The notes below the pieces were generated by a model. It was not told the origin of the DNA. It was given only the letters and a program-made list of their open reading frames with translations, and did not search any database. Positions 6,833 through 12,458 of a stretch of DNA of 12,458 nt are shown here, in pieces. Where the stretch lies: contig CAYOZN010000052.1 in NCBI GenBank assembly GCA_964408455.1, forward strand, positions 1 to 12,458, in the 5' to 3' direction. The stretch comes from CAYOZN01 sp964408455. GTDB lineage: Bacteria > Planctomycetota > Phycisphaerae > UBA1845 > UTPLA1. The position numbers and the translations under genes were made by a program. The first letter of the stretch is position 1. Each line of letters starts with the position of its first letter.

Positions 6833-6857
6833 AAGGCCCCCGCGCGGGGCCTTTTTT
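6833..6857 (+). terminator. Strong intrinsic terminator after the sigma factor gene
   Basis: AAGGCCCC (6833-6840) pairs with GGGGCCTT (6846-6853) around CGCGC, followed by a run of six T (6852-6857). It lies about 120 bases after the sigma factor stop. The convergent FAH-family gene ends at 6876, so the hairpin sits between the two 3' ends; on the minus strand the T-tract is missing, so it is mainly directional for the sigma gene. Confidence 0.85.
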
Positions 6858-6875
6858 CATTGCGGCATGAGCCGC

Positions 6876-7844
6876 TTACTTCTCATGTTCCACAACGTTC
6901 TCAAGCTCCCCCATCCCGTCAAATTCCAGCCGCACCTTGTCGCCCGGCTTCAGAAACTTCTTCAACTCCGCCCCGCAGCCCGTGCCCACTGTCCCGCTGC
7001 CCAGCACATCGCCGCAAAACATCGTGCGGGCGCTCGAGGCAAAGGCGATCATGCTCTCGAAGCGGTGCTTCACCGTGCCGTAACGTCCGTCCGTCCATTG
7101 CTCGCCATTCACGTACGCCCGCATGCCCACGTCGTCCAGCTTCGCCAACTCATCGGGCGTCACCAGCCACGGCCCCAGCGCGCTGGCGAAATCCTTCCCC
7201 GGCGCCGGTCCCATGTTGATCGGCATCGCCTTCGTCTGCCGCTGCCGCGCCGACAGATCGTTGAGAATGGTGTAGCCCGCGATGCTCGCCGCCGCTGACT
7301 CCGTCGTGGCATTGCGGACGGGCCGGCCGATGACGCACGCCATCTCGCACTCGTAGTCCATCCGCTCCTCGCCCGGCGGATAGTACGCCGTCATGCCGTG
7401 GCCGAGAAAGCTGGTCGCGTTCGAATTGTAATACGCCGGAATCTCGTACCACTCCGGCACGATGAAGTCGAGCCCGCGCTGCTTGCGCATCGTCATCACG
7501 TGCTGCTCGAAGGCGTAGAAGTCGAGATATTGCGAAGGCCGCAGGACGCAGGGGCCGAAGAAGACGCTGGCCGGCTCATGCGCCTGTCCGGCGCCGTCGC
7601 CGCCCTTTGCGACCAGAGCCTTCGCCTCCTCGCGAAAAGCGGCAAACTCGTCGAGTGCCGCCACCGCGGCAGCAAGCACGCCGGCATACTGCGGATCGCG
7701 CACGTCGCCATGCCGCGCCGCAAGATCGGTCACATCCACAACCTTCCCGCAGACGAGCAGCCCCAGCCGGGCCGCGACGGGCATGCGGCGCTTCAAGTCG
7801 GCCTCGCGCTCGAGTGCTGAGGCGTAAAACTGGCAAAGCTTCAT
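6876..7844 (-). CDS. Fumarylacetoacetate hydrolase (FAH) family protein
   Basis: This 322-residue protein of the FAH superfamily uses a divalent metal to cleave or decarboxylate 2-oxo/diketo acids, typically in aromatic catabolism. Family landmarks are DFYAFEQHV (108-116, with His115), DYECEMACVIG (163-173, with metal ligands Glu165 and Glu167), GYTILNDLSARQ (190-201, with Asp196 as third ligand) and PAPGKDFASALGPWLVTPDEL (214-233, Lys217 and Asp218). The closing segment FCGDVLGSGTVGTGCG is also typical. All ligands are present, so it should be active; the substrate could be fumarylacetoacetate or a related acylpyruvate. The frame is open to 7889, but ATG 7844 has AGGAG eight bases upstream and starts with the usual MKL. 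No other aromatic-degradation gene is adjacent; the neighbours are a PEP-CTERM gene upstream (same strand, gap about 70 bases) and the convergent sigma gene. Confidence 0.9.
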   Translation of the reverse strand: MKLCQFYASALEREADLKRRMPVAARLGLLVCGKVVDVTDLAARHGDVRDPQYAGVLAAAVAALDEFAAFREEAKALVAKGGDGAGQAHEPASVFFGPCVLRPSQYLDFYAFEQHVMTMRKQRGLDFIVPEWYEIPAYYNSNATSFLGHGMTAYYPPGEERMDYECEMACVIGRPVRNATTESAAASIAGYTILNDLSARQRQTKAMPINMGPAPGKDFASALGPWLVTPDELAKLDDVGMRAYVNGEQWTDGRYGTVKHRFESMIAFASSARTMFCGDVLGSGTVGTGCGAELKKFLKPGDKVRLEFDGMGELENVVEHEK

Positions 7845-7912
7845 GTCATCTCCTGCTTGAATGATCGGGGGCGGACCCGATCGATGCATATTCCTTCAAT
7901 GCAGCGCACGTA

Positions 7913-8827
7913 TCACCGACGATTTCTTCGCAAGCACGCCAGTCCTACCATCAGCAGACACGCGGCAGTTGGCTCCGGAATGAACGTACTTGAATACACA
8001 TCATAGTTAAAGTTGGACCCGTTCGGCCGTGCGATAAAGATTGTCTTGCCATCGTTGGACAAGCTGGGGTCAATGAATTCCGTCGAAAAGCCGAGGTTCA
8101 CCGGAGTTCCGAACGGACTCGTCAGCGAAGGCCGAGTCGCAGCAAAAATACCCTGGTTCAGCCGGCAGAAATACAGCGTCAATCCATCGGGCGACAGGAA
8201 GGCCCCCCTCTCTTCCGCGACCGTGTTCAGTTCGCTCACGGCCACAGGCGCCGACCATGCATCGAGCGTGCTGCTTCGTGAACTCTTCCAAAAGTCGATG
8301 CCGCCGCCGCCACCGCCCGGTCGATTCGAAGAAAAAACAGCATGCAACCCGTCCTGAGACAGATGAATCATCCGATCAAAGGATGAGCCGCTGAGTTCGC
8401 CGACAACTTGCGGCGCACCCCAGGGCTCAAATCTGGATGCACGCGACGTTCGATAGATGTCGCCAAACGAACCCGGCACCGGATTGCCATGTCTGGCCAT
8501 GTAGGCCTCCGTCTGATCCTGCGAAATCCAGTACAAGTGATCGTGTGCGGGAGAATTTAACTCCGCAACCGGAGATGCGGCACCCCACGGGGCAACGGGG
8601 TTTGTCCTCGTTGCGCGATAGACGTTGGCATTGGCGAAGTTCCCGTCACGCTCCGTGTAAATATACATCTCGAGATTGTCGGGAGAGAAAATCGCGCGCC
8701 AGTCTTGCTCATCAGGATCATTGGCCGGCGCAAATAATTCAGGTGTTGTCCACAAGTTCGCCCAGCCGGGTGAGGCACACGTCAGCAGCACGCAGGCCAC
8801 AACAAGAATCGTCTTGGCGTTCGACAT
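7913..8827 (-). CDS. Secreted PEP-CTERM protein with PD40/TolB-like repeats
   Basis: This 304-residue exported protein has a signal peptide at residues 1-23 (hydrophobic core TILVVACVLLTCA, likely cut after GWA). It has about five beta-propeller-type repeats of the WD40-like PD40 class (IFSPDNLEMYIYTERDG, HLSQDGLHAVFSSNRPGG, FLSPDGLTLYF, SLSNDGKTIFIARPNG, and a weaker one near WISQDQTEAYM). The C-terminus IPEPTAACLLMVGLACLRRNRR is a PEP-CTERM tripartite sorting signal: Pro-Glu-Pro at 284-286, a short hydrophobic stretch, then an Arg-rich end. Such proteins are recognised by exosortase and often go to the cell surface or extracellular matrix. A run of six glycines (171-176) is encoded by a short GCC/GGC repeat at 8301-8318. 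ATG 8827 is used with AAAGGTG upstream; the in-frame GTG 8836 overlaps that ribosome site. The ligand or partner is unknown; no exosortase gene is nearby. Confidence 0.85.
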   Translation of the reverse strand: MSNAKTILVVACVLLTCASPGWANLWTTPELFAPANDPDEQDWRAIFSPDNLEMYIYTERDGNFANANVYRATRTNPVAPWGAASPVAELNSPAHDHLYWISQDQTEAYMARHGNPVPGSFGDIYRTSRASRFEPWGAPQVVGELSGSSFDRMIHLSQDGLHAVFSSNRPGGGGGGIDFWKSSRSSTLDAWSAPVAVSELNTVAEERGAFLSPDGLTLYFCRLNQGIFAATRPSLTSPFGTPVNLGFSTEFIDPSLSNDGKTIFIARPNGSNFNYDVYSSTFIPEPTAACLLMVGLACLRRNRR

Positions 8828-9026
8828 ACATAGCACCTTTGCTTACTCGAAACGATCTGCTTAACAAGCTGCATCACGTGTACAGCATTGGGTTCAACAA
8901 TCTTCCCAGACGAACGTGAACGCGCCCACGATCAATCCACTCACGCCGACCGCCCCGCGCATTTGCCGCTTCCTTGTTGACTGATCGAAGTGCAGCGCAC
9001 GGGAGCGGCAACTCGTTCAATAAAGT

Positions 9027-9050
9027 TTCGCCAATTTTTTCTTTGGCGAA
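9027..9050 (-). terminator. Possible terminator hairpin after the synthetase gene
   Basis: TTCGCCAA (9027-9034) pairs with TTGGCGAA (9043-9050) around an 8-base T-rich loop; a G-T and a G-C pair can extend it. Read on the minus strand it lies about 40 bases past the synthetase stop and is followed by ACTTTATTG, a weak T-tract. On the plus strand it has no T-run after it. Confidence 0.45.
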
Positions 9051-9064
9051 GCAGCCGACCCTCC

Positions 9065-9088
9065 AATCCCTTAATCCCTCAATCCCTG
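9065..9088. repeat. Three tandem 8-base repeats right after the synthetase stop
   Basis: AATCCCTT, AATCCCTC and AATCCCTG follow each other at 9065-9088, directly beside the synthetase stop codon (9090, minus strand). On the minus strand this reads as AGGGATTG/AGGGATTA units. The copies differ only in the last base. The function is unknown; it may be a replication-slippage repeat. Confidence 0.7.
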
Positions 9089-9089
9089 C

Positions 9090-10832
9090 TCATTTAAACT
9101 GCCGATCCTTATACCCCTCAAACAGCGGCTTCAATCGCCCGCGCTGATACTTCCCCGTCGATGTCACCGGAATGTCATCCCCGAAAAGCACCACCTTCGG
9201 GCACTTCGCCGCCGGCAGCTTCGACTGGCACCACGCAATCACCTCCGCCTCGCTCGCCTTCGCGTCCTTCTCCACCTGCACATACGCCCCCACCTCTTCG
9301 CCGTAATATCGATTGTCAAACCCGACCGCCAGCCCCACGCGGATGCCGGGCATGCTGCACAGCACCTCGTCAATCTCAAATGGCGAGATATTCACCCCGC
9401 CGCGGATGATCAATTCCTTGATCCGCCCGGTGATGAAGTAGTAGTCAAACCCGTCCTCGCCGCGCCGCTTGAACCCCTCATCCCCGCTGCGGAACCAGCC
9501 ATGGGCAAACGTCGTCGCATTCGCCTCCGGATTGCGATAATAGCCGCTCATCACGTTGTGACCGCGTATGACAATCTCCCCCTTTTCGCCCTCCGCCACC
9601 GGCTGCCCATTCGCATCGTGAATGTCCATCTCGTTGGTCACAATCGGACAACCGATCGACGGAAATCCGTGATCGTACATCCACCCGCAGTGCTCGTCCC
9701 ATTCCAGGTCCGCCGGCAGAAAGCACGAATAGCACACCGTCTCCGACAGTCCATACCCGTGCACGATGCGAAGCCCGAACTTATCCTGAAAGTCCCGCGC
9801 CAGTTCCACGCTCAACGGCCCCGCCCCGCAGATGAAATGCCGGAAATTCGGAATGTTCTCCAGCAGCAGCTCTTCGTCCGCATCAATCAGGAATTGCAGC
9901 AATGTCGGCACCACGCTCACAATGGCCACATTGTGCCGCTCCAGCCGCTGCCAGAACCCCCGGCTCCGAAACCGCTTGTTCACCACGACCGTCGCCCCCG
10001 CGAACGCCGGCGTCAGCAGTGTCACCACGATGCCATTCACGTGGTGGATCGGCAGCACGTTCATCATCACCGTGTGTTCGTCGATCTCGTGCCACTGCGA
10101 AATGGCCAGCGCATCCGCGAACATCTGCTTCTGCGTCAGCACCACCCCCTTCGGATTGCCCGTGGTCCCCGACGTGTACACCACCAGGCATTCCGAGTCC
10201 CAGCCCACCTCCAGCTCCGGCGGCAGCTCGCGCGAAACCTGCTCGCCCACAATCCCGTCAAGCAGCGCTTCAAAATCCTCCCACCCCGCCGGCGGTGGCG
10301 CGGCACGGTCGCACACCATCGCCAGCTTCGGCCCGCCCGTCAGCTTCGACTGAATCGCTTCGTACGACTCCCGGCACGTCCGGTGCGCCACCAGCAGCGT
10401 CGCCTCGCTGTTGTTCACGATGTACGCCGCCCGCTCGTCCGCCTCGCCGGGATTGACCGGCACTACCCGCGCCCCCAGCCGCCACGCCGCGAAGTAGATC
10501 GCGACCGTCAGCGGCTGATTGATCGTCAGCGTCGCCACCGACCCGCCCTGGCCGATGCCGTAGTGCCGCGACAGCAGCACCGCCACGCGATCGATCATCG
10601 CCGCGAACTCGCGATAGCTGTACGTCTCCGGCGTCTCATCATCCGCCGCGCACGGATAATACGCCGTCCACGTCTGCTCCGCCCGCTCCGCCACATGCCG
10701 CGACCACATCTCCCCGAAGTTGCGATACGGCAGATTCTCATCCACATCCGGCATCGTGTCGCACTGATGCGCGGCGGCCACCAGCTCGGCGGTGCGGTCA
10801 TCCATGTCGCGAAGGGCATTGTCGGCGCTCAT
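9090..10832 (-). CDS. AMP-forming acyl-CoA synthetase / ligase-like protein
   Basis: This 580-residue member of the ANL (acyl-CoA synthetase, NRPS adenylation, luciferase) superfamily should activate a carboxylic acid to an acyl-adenylate with ATP and usually then pass it to CoA. Landmarks in order: P-loop-like YTSGTTGNPKG (219-229), the HH-type segment LPIHHVNG (260-267), GYGLSET (359-365), GWFRSGD (445-451), the hinge GRIKELIIRGG (469-479) and the adenylation Lys561 in VTSTGKYQRGRLK. All core motifs are intact. The substrate cannot be read from sequence; fatty, aromatic or malonate-type acids are possible. No carrier-protein domain is fused. ATG 10832 is chosen because AAAGGAG lies seven bases upstream; the frame is open to a TTG at 10859. 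It is alone on its strand: a 5'-truncated RHS tail starts about 80 bases upstream in the opposite direction, so its promoter must lie in or beside that junction. Confidence 0.92.
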   Translation of the reverse strand: MSADNALRDMDDRTAELVAAAHQCDTMPDVDENLPYRNFGEMWSRHVAERAEQTWTAYYPCAADDETPETYSYREFAAMIDRVAVLLSRHYGIGQGGSVATLTINQPLTVAIYFAAWRLGARVVPVNPGEADERAAYIVNNSEATLLVAHRTCRESYEAIQSKLTGGPKLAMVCDRAAPPPAGWEDFEALLDGIVGEQVSRELPPELEVGWDSECLVVYTSGTTGNPKGVVLTQKQMFADALAISQWHEIDEHTVMMNVLPIHHVNGIVVTLLTPAFAGATVVVNKRFRSRGFWQRLERHNVAIVSVVPTLLQFLIDADEELLLENIPNFRHFICGAGPLSVELARDFQDKFGLRIVHGYGLSETVCYSCFLPADLEWDEHCGWMYDHGFPSIGCPIVTNEMDIHDANGQPVAEGEKGEIVIRGHNVMSGYYRNPEANATTFAHGWFRSGDEGFKRRGEDGFDYYFITGRIKELIIRGGVNISPFEIDEVLCSMPGIRVGLAVGFDNRYYGEEVGAYVQVEKDAKASEAEVIAWCQSKLPAAKCPKVVLFGDDIPVTSTGKYQRGRLKPLFEGYKDRQFK

Positions 10833-10911
10833 GTCGCGGCTCCTTTCGACGTGACACAATCACGTGTCCCGGCCCCTTATTGAAACGCGATCTCCGGGCT
10901 CCTGCAAATAA

Positions 10912-11007
10912 GTCGGCCTCAACGAGGTCTATCAGGAAGAAGCCGGAGCAAGCTGGCAGAAGGCCCGCCGGTTCGTCCACGGCGTCAGCTACATCGATGA
11001 ACGCCTG
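10912..11007 (+). pseudogene. In-frame remnant of the RHS repeat region upstream of the first ATG
   Basis: This is the same frame as the RHS tail, open from just after a TAA at 10909-10911 and lacking ATG, GTG or TTG before 11008. It reads NEVYQEEAGASWQKARRFVH then GVSYIDERL, which matches the style of the conserved end of RHS repeats just before the core (the YIDE motif). The protein was therefore once much longer to the left, and the coding sequence was cut near 10912. Confidence 0.65.
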
Positions 11008-12402
11008 ATGATGATGAACCTCAACGATCCCGAGGAGGAGAACGACGACCGGCCCTACTACTTCACCCTCGACCGCCAGTACAACGTCCGCGGCGTGGTG
11101 GACCGGGCAGGTTCCCTGCGCGAGGTCTATCGCTACGACGAGTACGGCCGCCTGCTGAACCGCGAGAGCCGCGGTCGTGGCGACATGGATAATGACGGAG
11201 ACATGGAGACTGCCGGGGGGTCGATCGATCTCACGCGCTTCAACGCCGCCGCATCCAGCTTCATCTGGGACCCGCGGGCGGACATCGACGATGACGGCGA
11301 TATCGACGCGACGGACAACACTCGCCGCATCTCGTCCGCCGCCGCCTGGTACCCGGCCGTCAGCCCCACCGTGGCGCAGGCCTTCAGCGACGTCGGCAAC
11401 CCCTTCGGCTGGCAGGGTCGGGTGCACTTCGCCCTCGACACCGCCGACAGCGCCACCGACGGCAAGCTCATGCTCATCGACCACCGGCTGCGCATGCACG
11501 ACCCGGTCATCGGACGGTGGCTGACGCGGGATCCGATCGGGTATGTGGGCGAAACGTTTAATCTCTACGAGTACTTGGAAAGCAACCCAATTGAGTACAT
11601 GGATCCCCTCGGGCTTGTTCCACCTGTGGTGCACGTCAATTGGGATGGCAGCTACCACGTCAACTACTATCGCGGCAACACATTTGTCAGAACCATCTAT
11701 TATAACCATCTCGGCGAACCACTAACCAATCGGGCTGATCTTGGGGGGCAGCCGATTGACGATTTCACGGTTCAACAACAGTACTTGAAGGGATTCACGG
11801 CAGAGGAGCTGAATCAATTTAAGTCGGATGTACAACAGGCCATAAACAACACAGCTGATGCGGCGTACCAAGAACTCTATGACAAATATCACGCCGCCTT
11901 GAATCCAATTGACGCGACTGGGGAGTTTATTAGCGAAGCCATAGACACTGCCGACTTACTTTTTGACACCATGATGGATCCCAGTCAGCCGTGGCACCAG
12001 CGCCTGGCCGCCGCTCAGCTCTTGGCGCTCACTGCTTTGTCTGCCGGGGAGGTCGGTCTTGCAGCCAAGGGCATGCTTGGCAGCGCTTTGAAGGCCGGAT
12101 GTCCGGACATTAACAACATCGTTGCGATCGCCGAGGCGAAGGCATGTTTTCCCGCTGGCACCCTTATCGTTATGGCCGACGGCTCGCTCAAACCAATTGA
12201 GGAGATCGAATCAGGCGATCTTGTGCTATGCGATTTTGACCCGCAGACACTGGACGAGGTCGATGTGGGTGTCGTACTCAAGACATTTGAAACGCAAACG
12301 CACTCGCTGATCGATCTCGAGTTCGAAGCCGAAAGCGAAGAATTCACGATTACAACGACACTAGAGCCTATCCCAAAACCATTTGGAGTTTTCAGCGTAT
12401 AA
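11008..12402 (+). CDS. RHS core with variable tip and truncated Hint domain; 5' and 3' truncated
   Basis: This 464-residue fragment is the C-terminal tail of an RHS (rearrangement hotspot) protein, a family that shells and delivers or displays C-terminal toxins. Residues 1-50 carry YNVRGVVD..G.LREVYRYDEYGR. Two dockerin-like calcium loops follow (DMDNDGDME 59-67, DIDDDGDID 92-100). The core ends with NPFGWQGR (131-138), GRWLTRDPIGYV (169-180), NLYEYLESNP (185-194) and DPLGL (199-203). After residue 203 comes a variable tip with no recognised domain to about 330, and a hydrophobic helical stretch (LAAAQLLALTALSAG). From Cys380, CFPAGTLIVMADGSLKPIEEIESGD is the first half of a Hint (intein-like, pre-toxin) domain. 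The expected HPFW-type second half is missing: after ITTTL the reading frame enters a probable insertion-sequence end and stops 17 residues later. ATG 11008 is only the first available start and has no clear ribosome site; the frame is open from 10912. It is probably a non-functional relic or an orphan tip. Confidence 0.8.
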   Translation: MMMNLNDPEEENDDRPYYFTLDRQYNVRGVVDRAGSLREVYRYDEYGRLLNRESRGRGDMDNDGDMETAGGSIDLTRFNAAASSFIWDPRADIDDDGDIDATDNTRRISSAAAWYPAVSPTVAQAFSDVGNPFGWQGRVHFALDTADSATDGKLMLIDHRLRMHDPVIGRWLTRDPIGYVGETFNLYEYLESNPIEYMDPLGLVPPVVHVNWDGSYHVNYYRGNTFVRTIYYNHLGEPLTNRADLGGQPIDDFTVQQQYLKGFTAEELNQFKSDVQQAINNTADAAYQELYDKYHAALNPIDATGEFISEAIDTADLLFDTMMDPSQPWHQRLAAAQLLALTALSAGEVGLAAKGMLGSALKAGCPDINNIVAIAEAKACFPAGTLIVMADGSLKPIEEIESGDLVLCDFDPQTLDEVDVGVVLKTFETQTHSLIDLEFEAESEEFTITTTLEPIPKPFGVFSV

Positions 12403-12403
12403 T
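12398..12403 (+). promoter_or_regulatory. -10 box of the transposase, overlapping the RHS stop codon
   Basis: A perfect TATAAT at 12398-12403 lies seven bases before the ATG at 12410, so transcription would start at or near the ATG and the message would be leaderless. The TAA stop of the RHS frame (12400-12402) is part of the box. No good -35 is present inside the element at 17 bases; it could depend on sequence outside or an extended element. Confidence 0.4.
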
Positions 12404-12409
12404 TCCATT

Positions 12410-12458
12410 ATGTTGAAACTCACGGATGAGCAATTGGACTGGTTGATTGAACGGATTC
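12410..12458 (+). CDS. Probable transposase, N-terminus only
   Basis: Sixteen codons are visible, MLKLTDEQLDWLIERI, and run off the window edge. The opening LTDEQ is the common start of IS5/IS4-type DDE transposases (often LTDEQW near residue 3). No Shine-Dalgarno precedes the ATG. The call rests on this short start and on the terminal-repeat-like sequence 46 bases upstream; the catalytic domain is not visible. Confidence 0.55.
   Translation, partial: MLKLTDEQLDWLIERI

Larger units (their letters stand above)
12364..12458 (+). mobile_element. Left end of a probable IS5-like insertion sequence, cut by window edge
   Basis: GAGCCTATCCCAAAACC at 12364-12380 looks like the terminal inverted repeat of IS5-superfamily elements, and it directly follows CTA (with the G, a CTAG target, 12361-12364). 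The RHS reading frame loses its Hint-domain match exactly here. A new ORF beginning MLKLTDEQ starts 46 bases inside, as expected for a transposase. The other end and the target duplication are outside the window, so the assignment is inference from the terminus, the frame disruption and the ORF start. Confidence 0.6.

Noticed and set aside
9501..10883. 460-residue open frame on the plus strand
   Set aside because: It lies exactly opposite the intact AMP-forming synthetase, is extremely rich in Arg, His and Pro, and has no family motif: a GC-rich antisense shadow.
11008..11010. ATG at 11008 as the authentic RHS start
   Set aside because: No ribosome site precedes it, and RHS-like sequence continues in frame upstream to 10912; it is only the first available ATG in a truncated gene.
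10798..11709. 303-residue minus-strand open frame over the RHS core
   Set aside because: It is rich in Val, Ala and Asp in antisense style and opposite a frame with clear RHS motifs (DPIGYV, DPLGL).
1..12458. CRISPR array or phage att sites
   Set aside because: No regularly spaced direct repeats of 20-40 bases are visible. The tRNA 3' end, where an integrase site would lie, is outside the window.

Overview
The window is GC-rich, high-coding-density bacterial DNA. Several features point to Planctomycetota, probably the Phycisphaerae side: a PEP-CTERM secreted protein, an RHS protein with dockerin-like calcium loops inside its core, a sigma-70 factor whose region 2.4 reads ACRAILKSFSR, and a receiver domain whose phospho-acceptor region reads VMVNRLIFADGSPG. 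This placement is inference from protein style; there is no rRNA in the window.

Layout, left to right. (1) The window opens inside a minus-strand tRNA-Ile(GAT). About 460 bases follow without a gene but with several hairpins. (2) A 55-residue very basic protein is on the plus strand, with its own promoter and a terminator that overlaps the end of the opposing gene. (3) On the minus strand lie two tandem paralogues of a membrane-anchored transglutaminase-like protein, preceded by a class I/II PLP aminotransferase. (4) Divergent from the aminotransferase is a single-domain receiver protein lacking the phospho-acceptor aspartate. (5) After about 650 bases without a gene comes a sigma-70 family factor with a strong Shine-Dalgarno and a strong terminator. 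(6) On the minus strand are a fumarylacetoacetate-hydrolase-family enzyme, a PEP-CTERM protein with PD40/TolB-like repeats, and an AMP-forming acyl-CoA-synthetase-like enzyme. (7) On the plus strand, running away from the synthetase, is a 5'-truncated RHS tail: RHS core, then a lower-GC variable tip, then the first half of a Hint (intein-like) domain. The Hint domain stops where what looks like the end of an insertion sequence begins, and a new ORF starting MLKLTDEQ runs off the right edge.

The metabolic genes (aminotransferase, FAH-family hydrolase, adenylate-forming ligase) are spaced as separate transcription units, and I see no shared pathway. The regulators (sigma factor, pseudo-receiver) are also stand-alone. 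The most system-like piece is the RHS tail: an orphan polymorphic-toxin-type tip that has lost its N-terminal delivery part and whose Hint domain is cut by a mobile element. I do not see a complete new defence or secretion system; the second most unusual item is the tandem transglutaminase-like pair with a substituted third catalytic residue.
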